NCBI GenBank assembly: GCA_028386065.3
Contig: JAKUCV010002319.1
Span: 1-64,000 of the forward strand
Source of the DNA: Turnera subulata
Lineage: Eukaryota > Streptophyta > Magnoliopsida > Malpighiales > Passifloraceae
Direction of reading: 5' to 3'
Length of the DNA stretch: 64,000 nt
A program made the position numbers and the translations under genes. The notes beneath the pieces are model-generated. The model was not told the DNA's origin, made no database searches, and saw nothing but the letters and a program-made list of their open reading frames with translations. Positions within the stretch are counted from its first letter, which is position 1; each line of letters begins with the position of its first letter. Positions 12,077 to 24,666 of the stretch are shown here, in pieces.

Positions 12077-14820
12077 ATAATATAGAAGGAAAAGAATTTT
12101 GGTTGTCTTAAAGAATAAATAAAATAAAAGTTTAATTTTTTATTTTGAAAATAAAATATTAAACAAAAGAGGTGATATATATGGCTAATTGTGGATGACA
12201 TAACGTAATAAATAAGGATGTTTTATGACATGACTTGGTATAGAGTAGGATAGAATTTCTCTCTACTTCTTAATATCTTGCCAAATGTACTAAACAACAC
12301 CTTAATATCTTGCCGTATGTATTAAACAACTCTGTTCCACGTAGCTCCATAATAATGGGTGCCATGTGTATGGCCTATTACGTTCCACGAAATAGTTTCT
12401 TTATAGTGATTTTCTTACCAAGTGACCCATTCCTTTCCTTATAAATAAGAGATCCTCAACTCTTTTGCAATTCACCTTCAGGAAACTTGAATGTCTTTTT
12501 GTTAGTAGAATACGGGAGTTCAATAACAAAAAAAAGAGGCTTTTCTAATACTTCAGACTTCCAGTTTTCAACATAGGTATGTGAGATTTTTATTTTCATT
12601 ATATCATTTATTTTTTTAAAATTGAACGATAAAGTTTTTATTAGGGAGAGTTTACTTTCATGGTTTTCTTTTCTGAGATCTTTCAATTATGAAAAGAGAG
12701 GTTGTTATCGTAGTATTCATTAACTTTTTTTTTTGTGTAACAATTTGTGGTAAGTAATTAACATGGACATCAAGAAACACCATGTGAAAAGAAATTCTCC
12801 GGTACTAGAAAATATGATAGGAGTCTTACTTTATAATTATCGCCTTTCCAACGTCTCAATTTAATTTGGAGATGAAAAGATGGAATAAAGTGATAATGAA
12901 AATTATTTTATTTTGTTTTAATCCATCTCTGCAAGACAAAATAAATCCAATTTACGCGCGAGTTAATCTTCTAAAAAATATATTAAAAATCCCATGGTAG
13001 AAACATATACACGATAAGAACCACAGAGTTGGAAATTTTTTTTTTTGAAAAATAGCAGTAGTACTTTCCGCTTGAAAAAAAAAAACGATGATCATGCTTA
13101 TTGGCCGAAAAAATAGTCTACCGCACAACGAACCATTACCCAGTTTGATTGAAGGATGCGTAAGAGTTCCAGTCGAAGAGCATATCAAATAATTCGCAAA
13201 ATTTATCCAGAAAAATAATTGATCTACAAGTTTCAGTCCGGCCATGATAATCGAGAAAAAAAATTGTGCTTTTTTCCCAAAAACATTGTCTATTCCACAA
13301 CACAAAACTGAGCAGTAAAAATTATTGATATACAAGTTTCAGTTCAAGTGGATATTAAATAAATTGCAAAAATTATCAATAAAAATTAATGATGTACAAG
13401 TTTTAATTTGCAAAAAATATGAATAAAAATTAATGATGTACAAGTTTTAAAGAAGCGTAAAAATAGGATCGAGACAAAAATTAAACTAGGATAATAACGT
13501 ATCAATCGAATCGAGACAATTAAAATTTAAACTTGAGTTTAATGGAGGTTCATTTTTCGTTTATGACATAGATCAAAAAATGATTATCAAAACTAATCGT
13601 TTTCACCGTTTTTGTTTTTATGGTTATCGAACCCTGCAAATATTAAACTAAAGTTATTAAGTGATGCCGTGTGATGTAGTTTGTTCTTCCACCTTTAGCA
13701 GTGACACTCATATGACATGTGGCGTAATATATTGGTGGCGAAGTAATAAGTTGACGGGTTTGAATGGTTACATGGGTCGATTTAAAGCCGAGCCTACAAT
13801 CCCGACAATACTTCGCTAGCCAACTACTCGAATCTGAATGACGTCATAAGTTTTTCTTTTTCAATGGAAAGATGATGAATCAAGTTGACATCGTAAAAAT
13901 CAGGTAGTATGTATCAGTATCACTGTAAAATGATGAATTCGTACCGACCGAAACGAAACCAGATAACACGATGAAAGGAAAATATTCCTAAAATCCTTCT
14001 TCGCCTTCGTTTTAAGAACTTGAATCTATTGATCATTTTCCATTAAAGTATAGTCATGCATCTTGAAATTAAATATTGTGAAAGACAAATTATGTATAAA
14101 GGACAGTAGTTCATATAAAAGTATGATAATTAATCCCTTCGTCTAATAACTAATCCCGGATTACGGCTTCAAATACAGAAGTGAAATAAAGCATCCAATC
14201 CAAACCTTAGAGATGGATGGCTTATATATTGCGGTAACTTCTGATGATTTTAAAGTCGTCATTTCTTTACATATTGTTTTGTTTTTTGTCGAGTAAACCA
14301 AAATCACGATCACAGAGTGGAATCAATTTAATTAATAATTTTGCATTGAATAGCTTGAGATACACCTGCGAAGTCAATTTAATCAGTAATCCATATGATT
14401 CATCAATGACGGTGACGGTGTTGAATCTGTCAATGTGGTAATGTATAATCGGGGCAACTATGTAAAAAAAAATAGGAAGGAAATTAGTTTAGGATGGTTA
14501 TATGATCGACATCTCTAATAAATAATTATCGAATATTATGAGATGAATCATAGGCAAGGTTTATTTTATATTTTAATGTAAATCTTTTTAGTGCAGTGCT
14601 ATTCATACAAAGTTGTTGTCAGTATATAATGAAAAAAATAGCTGATAAAATTACCTAAAATTTATACTAAAAACGGTGCATAACACCACCGTAAAAAATA
14701 TTTACTATATATTTTCATGCAATGAGTATGCATCTATTCCTTTTATGTAAATTTTTTTCTGTGAAATCATTTTTTTGCACCAAATTAAAGTAGCAAATTT
14801 TTTTAGTTACGTATTAAAAT
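12077..14820. other. Intergenic, AT-rich
   Basis: No supported gene. A degenerate tandem repeat lies at about 13205-13452 (listed separately). Scattered short ORFs have no family features. Confidence 0.45.
13205..13452 (+). repeat. Degenerate direct repeat, ATTGATNTACAAGTTT
   Basis: A unit containing AAAAATTA(A/T)TGATGTACAAGTTT occurs about four times (near 13215, 13320, 13383 and 13426) at irregular spacing. The last two copies are nearly identical over about 25 bp. No function is apparent. Confidence 0.5.
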
Positions 14821-14859
14821 AAATACTCGCGCCGCAGCGAAGCAAGGCAGACTTCCTAG
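14821..14859 (+). mobile_element. Possible Helitron 3' terminus
   Basis: A GC-rich imperfect hairpin (about 14830-14848), then seven bases, then CTAG followed by T, matches the expected Helitron 3' end (hairpin, CTRR, T of the AT target). No matching TC 5' end was found upstream, and the hairpin is imperfect. Confidence 0.4.
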
Positions 14860-14900
14860 TTACTAATCAAAATCAGGAGTTACAAAAGTGTACAAAATAA

Positions 14901-17900
14901 TCAGGTCTCTACATCATCATCAAGAGCCTCGTCCACCAAGAGTTCATTTACAATTGCAATGGGTGGGAATTCAAGTATAGTTATCCCTATGTCAAAAGAA
15001 GAAGCCAAGTCAGCTAACGTCACTGCACATGCATTGGCTTCTTTACATAGATACTGGATTTGGCCTTTCCATCTGAATGCCAAAAGAGTTTTGGTTTCCC
15101 TAATGATACTGTCCACTTTTGCGTCCTACTCCAGTTCAGAATGGATGTATTCCAATAGTAGGGGTTTCAATATCAAAATTCCACCCCACAAATTGTTTAG
15201 CTACCTGCAGGCCTAACAATACTCCCCAGAAGTCAGCTTTTACTTCCGAGCACAGTCCAAGACTTGCTCCAAAACCTTTGAGCCACTGGCCCCTATGATC
15301 TCTGAACATGCTTGCAACCGAGGCCTTAGAGGTCGAGATATCCATGTATGATGCCAGGTTCAACTTGATGCATCCATATCCTGGTTTCTTCCACCTGTCG
15401 TGGGTGGCCTCCATCTGCGTATGCATCTGGTGATGTGTTATTGGGCAGCTCATTCCCATCCTGAATTCCTCCACAAGGTACTTGATTGCTCTAATTGGAT
15501 TGGCGACGGGTTCAGCATCTGGGTCAAAAACCTCATGGTTCCGCCAATGCCATAACTTCCAACAAGTTGTGGCAAATTTTGTCTCCCAGTTAATGGATAT
15601 CAAACCATTCGAGGGAGTCAAGTTGTGTTCAAAGCATTCCTTAATGCTGCCAACAAAGAAGTTCCCGATTTGCGTTGCAGGTACCAGTGCATACCAGATA
15701 TCCGAGGCGAACCTGCAGTCTCTAAGAATGTGAATGGTGGATTCAGGTCCTTCTCCACAATGCGGGAAAAGGTCCGTGTCTGTCATGTGCCTTAGTAGCC
15801 GGACTTGGTTGGTTAGGAGGCAGTCGTGACAGGCAAGCCAAAGAAAAGCGCAAACCCGATTAGGGCCCCTCCATTTCCATACCTTTTTCCATATGCTCTC
15901 AGGCTGTTTCCAATTGCATGCCTCAACCAATTCATAGGCTGAGCATGTCGAGAAATTGCCCATTGCCTCATGGACCCATTTCAACCGGTTAGGGCTAAAA
16001 GGAGGGGTCGGAGGCAGGGTATTCAAAATTTTGTGGCATATCTCATTTGGTAATACCTGGTTAAATTGTTGCCATTCCCATGTGCCATCCTCTGCAGTCA
16101 TGTCAGCCACCTTAACATGTCGAAGTTGTGATGGAATAGGAGCTGTCGCTTTGTCAGCCAAGCACCCCTCACCTCCAACCATACATCATCTCAAAAACTG
16201 ACACTTTTTCCATCTCTCACTGACCATCAAACAGAATCAATTAACAATGGCCAGAATCTACGAATTCCTCGCCACAAGCTAGAACAATTTTGAGGTTTCA
16301 GGATTTTCGGCGGCCAGTGCTCATCCTTGACATACTTGCACCGTAGGACCTGGGCCCAAAGCGCCGATGGATTGGTCAACAGCCTCCAACCTAGTTTCAT
16401 GATGAGTGATTTGTTGCAGCTCCTCATCTTGCATATCCCCAACCCCCCTTGAGCCCGAAGTAGACAAATCGTTTGCCAATTGACCATGTGTACTTTTTGG
16501 TGCTCTCCAATGTTGCCCCAAACAAAACGTCTACATAGACTGTCAATTCTATCACATATTGACCTTCGAAGTCTGACAGTTTGCTTGGAGTATGTGGGAA
16601 GTGCAACCAATACAGATTTTGTTAAAGTGATTCTCCTTGCAAGTGATAGTGAGCTTGCCTTCCATCTGCTTAACCTCTGTTGAACCTTATCCACGATGTG
16701 TTCATATGTGTTTTTTGTCACACGGCTGTGTATGAAGGGAACCCCAAGGTATCTCCCTAGGTCCACCGTTATTTGAAACCCAAAATTACTGCTGATATCG
16801 TGAGCTGCCTCCTTGGATATGTTTTTTTTGAGACAAATACCATGGTCTTCTGGGCACTTATCTTCTGACCAGAAAGATCACAGAATTGCTGCAGACATTC
16901 ATTTATAACCCGGACCTGTCCCAAGTTTGCCTCAGCAAAAAGTACCAAGTCGTCCGCGAAAAAAACATGCGAGACACTTGGTCCTCTCCTGCTCATCACT
17001 AATGGTTTCCATCTTCTTCATGTTACGACATCTCTGATAAGGTGACAAAATCTCTCCATACATAAAACAAATAAGCATGGATAGATCGGGTCGCCCTGCC
17101 GTATGCCTCTCGAAGGTGAAAGTGAATCTGATGCTTCTACATTCCATAGCACTCGAATTGAGGTTGTGGAAACACACTTCATCGTGATGTCTATCCAATT
17201 TTCCGGGAGCCCCGCCTCCTTGAGTGTATCCTCAATAAAAGACCACCGTAATCTATCATAGGCCTTTTCGAGGTCTAGCTTAATTGCCATGTAGCCAACC
17301 TCTCCTTTCTTCATCTTCATCCTGTGTATGGCCTCTTGGACGATGACGATATTGTCTGTGATTTGTCTTTCTAGGACAAAACTACACTAGCTGAGGGAGA
17401 CAAGGTCCGGTAGTAACGGTTTGATCCTATTGACGATGAGCTTTTGTGATTGACTTGTACAAGACATTGCACAGGCCAATTGGCCTAAACTGTAGCAAAG
17501 TTTCCGGTCTTGGCACTTTTGGAATCAGCACCAGCAGGGTTTGATTTATGGAATCATGCCATTCCCCTTCTTCAAAAATCTTCTTCAAAAAAGAGATTAC
17601 TCTCGGCCCTACAGTCCCCCATTATGATTGAAAGAAAAGGCTGTGCAGCCCATCGAGGCCCGGCGCTTTAAGTGCTCCCTGCTGAAAAATACAAGTTTTA
17701 ATCTCTTCGTCGGTGATAGGTCTATTAAGACCTTGTACTCTATGATCCTCCAAGACTGGAAAGCTTCCACATTGGAGAGCAGTATCAGTGCCCTATCCTT
17801 CTTCTACAAATAGTTTCAGGTAAAAAGAAGATGCCATTGCTTTCAGAGTATTTTGCCCCGTATGCCACCTGTTGAGGTCATCTTTGAGGGCCTCGATGTG

Positions 17901-18929
17901 ATTTTTCTGTCGTTTAATTATGGTGGTAGAGTGGAAATAGGATGTGTTCCTATCTCCTGCTTGTATCCATCTACTCCGAGAATTTTGCATCCAAAATACT
18001 TCTTCCTGGAGTAACACGCTATCCAGCTCAAGGCGCAGCTCTAACTCCAAGTTTGTTAGAAATCGGGAGGGCTTCTGTTCCAAATACCTTTGTATGCCCG
18101 CAATGCGTGACATCAGAGTTCTCTTCTTGTGGAGGATGTTCCCAAAGACATCTTTATTCCAGGCACTCACCTTCTCAATGAATTTTTCTCTGGTCTGAAG
18201 TATGTCTGACTCCGTCATCTAGTTGTCCTTCACAAATTGGTTGAAATCAGCATGTAAGAGCCATGCCGTCTGGAACCTAAAGGGTCTTAAGCCCGTTGAC
18301 GGGGCATCAATGGCCATTGGTCTTAGGTAGATGGGTCTATGATCAGATCATAACCTGGGAAGGTGGAAAATTGCTGCTTCAGGGTATTTCAATCTCCACA
18401 GTTTGTTACACAGCATTCTGTCCAGCCGAGCTTGGCGAGCACCACTCTTCCATGTATAATGAGGACCTGCAAAGTCTAGGTCTATAAGTGCTGTATTATT
18501 TACACAATCAACAAAAGCTTTGTCAGCCCTTCCGTTTTCTCTTCGTCGGGTCAGTCGTTCCTGGCCGGATAGAATTGCGTTGAAGTCGCCAGATAAGAGC
18601 CAAGGCTCATTGATTGACGAGGCCAGAGCTTGTAAGTTCTGCCACAGGTACTGTCGCCACCTTGGTTGGGGGAATCCATAGACATGAGTGAGGAGTGTAG
18701 AACAGTTGTCCTTCTCAATTCTTGCATGGATGAATTGGGGATGGTTGTATAAAATGGAGACAGTAATTTGGTCAGCATCCCACAGGAGCCAGATTCCTCC
18801 TGCAAATCCTCTAGCGTCTACCCGATGTAAATTCGGGTACCCAAGTTGCCGGATTACCTTTAAAGCCTTCCTTCTACTAATTCTCGGTTCTATAATAATC
18901 ATAAGATTCGGCCGATATTGGCTGGCCAT
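14901..18929 (-). pseudogene. LINE ORF2 (EEP endonuclease, RT, RNase H), broken
   Basis: Pieces in several frames, in the order of a plant L1-type ORF2. Endonuclease: 18348-18929, with LLSGDFNAIL and a PHYTWKSG-type end. Linker and RT start: 17793-18218. RT core: 17018-17320 (AIKLDLEKAYDRL, GIRQGDPIYPCLF) and 16769-16999 with the catalytic FADD. RT thumb: 16227-16766. zf-RVT: within 15136-16182 (SIWKKVWKWRGPNRVCAFLW). RNase H: 14901-15410, where the usual NTDGA is replaced by NLASY. The frame changes and internal stops show it cannot make a full protein. Confidence 0.88.
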
Positions 18930-19710
18930 CTCCTTTATAATTCTTCGAAATTGGGGTTTGCCAGCACCCTACAGTTCCATGATAAGACACTAATCATGAA
19001 AGAATATGGGGTTAAGAATGTACAAGAGGGGAGGGTCCCCATCATCAGGTCGTGGAGGCCGAGGCCTCACGAATCATTCAGTCCATGCCAGTACAAGGTT
19101 CTACTACAACCAAAATTTCCATCATCCCCCTGGTAGACTCAGAAGAAGGGCCTGCATCTATGTTGTTTGCCACTTCCAAACTGTTAGGTGGCGCAGGGTT
19201 GATGTCAGGGGGTTTGTCGGGTGGAATATTGGTTCTGTTTGTTACTTGGTTAGGTGTGGGTATGACTGGGTTTGGGATGATGTGTAATGGGTCAATGATA
19301 ATTTGGTGATCTTCCTTCCTCAGCACCACCACAGAGTGGTTTTGTGGTTGTGCATGGGTTTTCTGTTGGGTTGGGGCTTTACGTGTGTTTGTTACTGGTG
19401 AAAAGTTATTGGAAACGTGGGGCGCGATTTGGTAAAGGACTGGGTTGAAAGTCTGGGTAGGTTGTACAAGGGACGTGTTAGACACTTCTTTTAGTGGGGT
19501 TCTGGGTTGTGGTTCTTTTGGTGGGTTCGTTTGGGTTTTGGTCTGTGGTTGAGTTTTCTTGGGCTAGGCTGGTTGTCTTACATTTCGCTTTTTAGAACTA
19601 GGGTATATCTAGGTTAGGTCCACTCTGGGTTGTATCATTATGTTGACATGAGATGGGCCTACAGCACCTATTATGTTGACATGAGATGGGCCTACAGCAC
19701 CTACATGAAA

Positions 19711-20850
19711 CTATGAAGCTCCTTCTGCTAGCATGCTGAAGCGGTTGCCAATTGTCTCCATTGGATTCACATGTCCTGCACCCTGGTTGTGGCTCACATC
19801 TCCAGGCTTACGAGTTGACCGATGCACCCTTGGTTGGATGTTGATCCACTCGCCAAGCCCTGGGACGGCCCTCCGTTTAGCTGCCGAAATCTGGGGATGA
19901 CCTGTCGGAATTGTGTTGGGGGAAGCCTGAGGTGCAGCCTTTGGGACCTGTGAGTTAGGCAGTGATACAGACCTTTCGGGGCAAAACACTACATTGTGAC
20001 CAATTTTCCCACAAGAGATACATATGTGAGGAAGTCCCTCGTACCTGACCTTAATTTCTTCTCCATCAAGGGTGACAGTGCCCTTCACTGGTTTGGTAAG
20101 GTCGATTCTCACCGCCACTTTTGCGAATTGGCCCCTCTGCACTTATTCGGTCTTGAAGTCCAGTTTGACAGTCTCACCGATTAAATTTCCCAGCGCAGTA
20201 AGCACCTTGGTCTGGTATTTGTGGATCGGGTACCCTGGGAACTGGACCCAGGTCACCACACTCTTCACATCTCCCGTCTCCGGTCGGAAGTCCGGGGATC
20301 ATGGTTGCACACTAAGCACGTTGTTGAATATTGACCACGGTCCTTCCAACAAGGCTCTGTGCATATCCTCTTCGTTGCTGAATTTGACCACATAGAAGTT
20401 AAACTCCAAGTCGATGATGCAAATTGGAGCCACTGGTTTCCACATCGCCATTAATTTAGCTCTCAGAGCCTTATACCCGATAGATCTGCCAAGTAACTTA
20501 ACAATAACAGCTCTCTCCCAAGGACGGTTCAGTCGAGATCTAAGCGAGTCAGAGAGTATAAGCCTAGGGCCTCTTTCCCCTTCCACAATTGTGATGTCTC
20601 CCTCCTCCACTTCTGGTTCATCTTCCATCATCCAGAAATCCTCATCTTCCTCCCACATAGATCCCATGGTGAGCTTTTCCTTATAGCTAACCCTCGTGTC
20701 TTCCATTGCCACATCCATCGCTTCCAAGTTCTGGCCATTGGTGGGTTTGAGCCTAACCTTCTTGGTGCTTCTGTCTCCATCCACCGGAGGGTCATGTTCG
20801 GTTAGTGAGTTCGGGGAAGGCTCAGGTCTCTTTGCATCACTGTTGGACAT
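19711..20850 (-). pseudogene. LINE ORF1 (gag-like, DUF4283 + zinc knuckle)
   Basis: RNA-binding ORF1 protein of an L1-type LINE. From the ATG at 20850 the N-terminal 183 codons contain a DUF4283-type region (RPWERAVIVKLLGRSIGYKAL ... EEDMHRALLEGPW). After a TGA, where the family normally has Trp (QPW), the same frame continues (FPGYPIHKYQTKVLTALGNL) and meets a TAA before 20142. It then continues with a CCHC knuckle, CISCGKIGHNVVFC. Two in-frame stops therefore break it. A 34-bp tandem duplication lies downstream at about 19638-19705. Confidence 0.85.
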
Positions 20851-20880
20851 GAGTATGGGTTCTAAAAGTTTTTTTTTGGG

Positions 20881-21432
20881 CGTTCCGAGTGGGGCATTAT
20901 GGCACTAAGGCATTTTTTTTTCATGTTCAAAGAAAAAAGGGCATTTGATTGTGAATTGGGCTTACGACAAGGCCCTGGTTCTGGGTTACGGTGATCTCTC
21001 CCATTCATTATGGATACCGCAAATACAATTCTAAATTGTGCTTATTGGGGAAACAGGTGAATAAAAAGCCCAATCACATACAAATAGAAAAAACAGAAGT
21101 TATACTTCCCAATCAAAAGAGAAATCGGGCCAATAACACTTGAAACCCAGAATTTTTTTTAACCAATTGAAACCGAGATTTTTTTTCCTGTTGTACCAAT
21201 TGAAACCCTGAAATCAATTTCGTAGATTACTCACACACACCAAGCACAGAACCCGCACAATGATATCATTTATGAATTTCGCAAATTTCTCAGAAATCGG
21301 TTTCCCACCCAAATCCTTATGCACCCTCCTCAAACGAAGCCCTCGGACAATAGGAGTAGTTGATGAAGAAATTCTGCTAACTAAATTCAGAAATTGCAGC
21401 AAATACTGTTTTGTCACTCTTTTACTATGATA
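20881..21432. other. Intergenic
   Basis: A 67-codon minus-strand ORF (21214-21417) with a basic, mitochondrial-leader-like composition is present but matches no family I know. Otherwise unassigned. Confidence 0.35.
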
Positions 21433-22800
21433 CTAGTTTTTTCTGCATGTGCGATGCACGTGGCATAGTATTATATGTTTTAAATCACATGGTATAGTAT
21501 TAATCTTAATCTTGAAAAGAATTTAGATATAAAATTTAGGTAGATGGATACACATTATTTAGAATTAGTTTATGCAGTGGAATATGCATTTATAAATCTA
21601 TTATTGTTAATAATATTTATTATTTCTTTGATATCCTAAATTATATAAGTTTAATTTTCAAATTATATTATTAATTTTTTTTAGTCGTTGTTCATGTTGG
21701 TAAATTTTTTTTATATATAGTTTTTTATTGTATATAAGGGTAATTATACTAATTTGTTGGTTTTTCTAGCTCCTACTTGAAAAAATATAAACCGTGAGTT
21801 CTTATAATTATTCTTCTCTATGATTATTCTTTTTCACTGATGTTATCGTTGTTCGTAGTTTTCCCTGACTCTTCGGCAGTTCTTCGTTCTATAAATATAG
21901 AGAAACTACTTGAAAAAATATAAACCGTGAGTTCGTATAATTATTCTTCTCTATGATTATTCTTTTTCGTTGATGTTATCCTTGTTCGTAGTTCTCGCTG
22001 ACTTTTCGCAGTTCTTCATTATGCCATCCTTGTTCTTCGTTCTTGTTTTGTTTAGAATTAGTTTTAGTATTAGATAAGAATTTATAAATCTATTATTGTT
22101 AATAATATTTATTATTTTGTTGATATTCTAAATTATATAAGTTTAATTTTTAAATTATATTATTATTTTTCAGTATTATTATTTTTAGTCGTTGTTCATG
22201 TGGTAATTTTTATATATATATATATAGTTTTTGTATTGTATATAAGGGTAATTATACTAATTTGTTGGTTTTTCTAGCTCCTACTATATAGTTATAAATA
22301 TAGAGAAACTACTTGAAAAAATTAAATCGTGAGGTCTTATAATTATTCTTCTCTATGATTATTCTTTTTATCTGATGTTATCCTTGTTCATAGTTTTCGC
22401 TGACTCTTCGGCAGTTCTTCGTTTTATAAATATAGAGAAATTACTTGAAAAAATATAAACCGTGAGTTCTTATAATTATTATTATTATAAACTGTGAGTT
22501 CTTCGGCAGTTCTTCGTTTTATAATTATTATTTTTCAGCATTATTTTTTTTAATCGGTAAAATTTTGTTTTTTTATAATTTTTTTATTGAATATAAAGGT
22601 AATTATACTAATTTATTAATTTTTCTAGCTCCTGCTATATAATTATAAATATAGAAAAATTATTTATCATTCATTATTATATGACATGTCGTTTTTGTTT
22701 TTTATAATAATACTATTTATTTTTTATAATAATACTAAGTAAGGTTATTTTCGTACTTTCGACTGTTTCGCTGTCTTCGTGCTTTTATATAAAATATAGA
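21433..22800 (-). mobile_element. Non-autonomous Helitron, complete
   Basis: Read on the minus strand, the element starts TCTATATTTTATATAAAAGC at 22800 and ends CTAG at 21433. It is preceded by A (22801 complement) and followed by T (21432 complement), the AT target rule of Helitrons. Eleven or so bases before the end is a small hairpin (GTGC-ATC-GCAC). It is 1368 bp and has no Rep/helicase gene, so it is non-autonomous. It contains internal direct repeats: a unit starting ACTTGAAAAAAT(A)TAAA occurs near 21775, 21908, 22311 and 22444, and a block of about 500 bp appears duplicated. Confidence 0.85.
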
Positions 22801-22968
22801 TAATATAACGATTGACGTTTTGGGCTAGAAGGAGCAGGGGAACCATGTAGAGAAGATGCCAAGGGCGAGAATAAATTGAAGTGTAATACAAAGTGAGGAA
22901 GTAAAGCAATAATATATTGTCCAATTACTGTATGGTTGTCATTCATTCTTTTTTTTTTAAAAAAAAAA

Positions 22969-23758
22969 TCAATTAGCACATGACTTTTTCCATTTCAATC
23001 TAGCATATAATGTGGAGTGGAAAACCTTATTTGGTGTCACATGCTGATTACTTTGGCGGGCTAGAAATGAGAGGTGGGCTAATGGTGAGCCATCTATATC
23101 TTTGAATGTTAACGCTATCTTTGTGTATGTTGAGGAAATCCGGTATGCCTCGACTGTGGAGGCATCTTTAAAGGGTGCGGTGGAAAGGGTAGAAAGCGCG
23201 GTGTTTTGGCACCCTCCGCTGCCCGGAATTGTGAAGTTAAATACCGATGGAGCCTCAAAAGGTAACCTAGGCCTTGCCGGTGCGGGGGGCTTGTTAAGAG
23301 ATGAAAATGGACATTTCTTGGGCGGGTTTGCTAAAAATCTTGGGACATGTTCTGCTTTGAAGGCTGAATTATGGGCTGCCAAACTGGGACTGGAATTGGC
23401 ATGGAACAAAGGTATAAAGAAGGTGAACCTTGAAGTTGATTCCCTTGCTGTGCTGCGGCTCCTCTCGGGTTCAGAACCGCCGAGGAATGGAAACCTTGCT
23501 CTTGTGAGTAGGATCCATTCTCTCCTTGGCAAAGAGTGGACTGTAACGGTTTCACATGCCTACAGAGAAGCCAATATGTGTGCTGATATACTAGCCAATC
23601 TGAGTTGTGATATGAATTTTGTCTCTGCAACTTTTGTGCTTCCCCCTCAATGTCTCTATGAGGGTTTACATTATGATTGTATGGGTATAGCCCAAAGTAG
23701 ATTTGTAAGACCTTAAGCTGTTGGCCTTACGGCCGTTGAATTACCAAAAAAAAAAAAA
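22969..23758 (+). mobile_element. 5'-truncated LINE 3' fragment with RNase H
   Basis: The plus strand encodes the 3' end of a plant L1-type LINE: an LFGVTC-type zf-RVT tail with WRARNERWANGEPS in a shifted frame at about 23025-23100, then an RNase H domain (23102-23716) with VKLNTDGASKGN, SALKAELWAAKLGLELAW, LEVDSLAVLRLL and SHAYREANMCADILA, so the catalytic D, E and D are visible. It ends with a typical tail and a poly-A run at about 23746-23758. The 5' truncation and poly-A fit target-primed reverse transcription. Confidence 0.82.
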
Positions 23759-24661
23759 GAACTAGACTGCCAGACCAAGAAAAATAAGAATACCCAACCA
23801 AGATCTGCTGTGACAGGTTAATCAATTAAATTCTGAATCTTCAACGAGATATCGATATTAAGAATTCCAGTTTAGGTATCATAAGTTTCTACATTTTTTT
23901 CAAATAATGTCTAGAATTCAGATTTAAAGTCAAGAGGTATAAGACAAAATCAAATAGACAACAACATGATTAGCGCCCTGCTCAATTGAAGGTCCTCGGG
24001 CAACAATCCGAGAGACAATAGCTCCTCCCAAGTGAAGATCTGGAAAAGCCTCCAAGATAGGAAATGCCCCCCTCATCGTCACACCTCCTCTAGGTAGTGA
24101 AAGTGGATCGGAAAACATATAAACCCCAAAAGCATGAACACGGGAACAAGGCTCTCCACTGATCCCCTTGACGGATCCAAGTCTTCAGAATTTCCATCTA
24201 CTGCCCCAGCGGAAAAAGCCCGGAAATCAACATTATATGGACCTGCATATAGATTGGAATAAAAAAAGAAGAGATAAGGACAAGTCATACAACAAATTTA
24301 ATATATAATAATATTTAATTTAAGTGGTTAAAATTTTTACCAAGGTAGTTTTCTTGTGGTGCAAACACAAGACAAACAACTATTGGAAAGGTGCCATGAT
24401 ATCTAATAGGCTCATGATGAATCCAAGGACCGGGGGGATAGGAGAGACATCCCCTTTGCAAGCCTGTGGTACCAACAGTAGGGGTGTTAGGGAAGTGATG
24501 GCCTGCATTAAAAAAATGTACAAATTAGTTTCAATATAATTTTTTTCATAGAATGATTCAAATTAAATAGTTAGTTGGTGTATTAAAAAGAAACTTACAT
24601 AGCAGAGCCCGGATATCTATATGATCATCTAGACCATTCCACTGCATTGACAAAGGAAAGA

Positions 24662-24666
24662 AAATT
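24662..24666. repeat. LARD TSD, left
   Basis: AAATT, identical to 33481-33485. Confidence 0.88.

Larger units (their letters stand above)
14863..20880 (-). mobile_element. Degenerate L1-type LINE
   Basis: A non-LTR retrotransposon on the minus strand of about 6 kb. In order from its 5' end: ORF1 with DUF4283-like and CCHC zinc-knuckle parts (19711-20850), then ORF2 with endonuclease, reverse transcriptase, zf-RVT and RNase H parts (14901-18929). Both ORFs carry stops and frameshifts. No clear poly-A tail or TSD was found, so the outer limits are approximate. The 3' end abuts the possible Helitron terminus at 14859. Confidence 0.88.
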
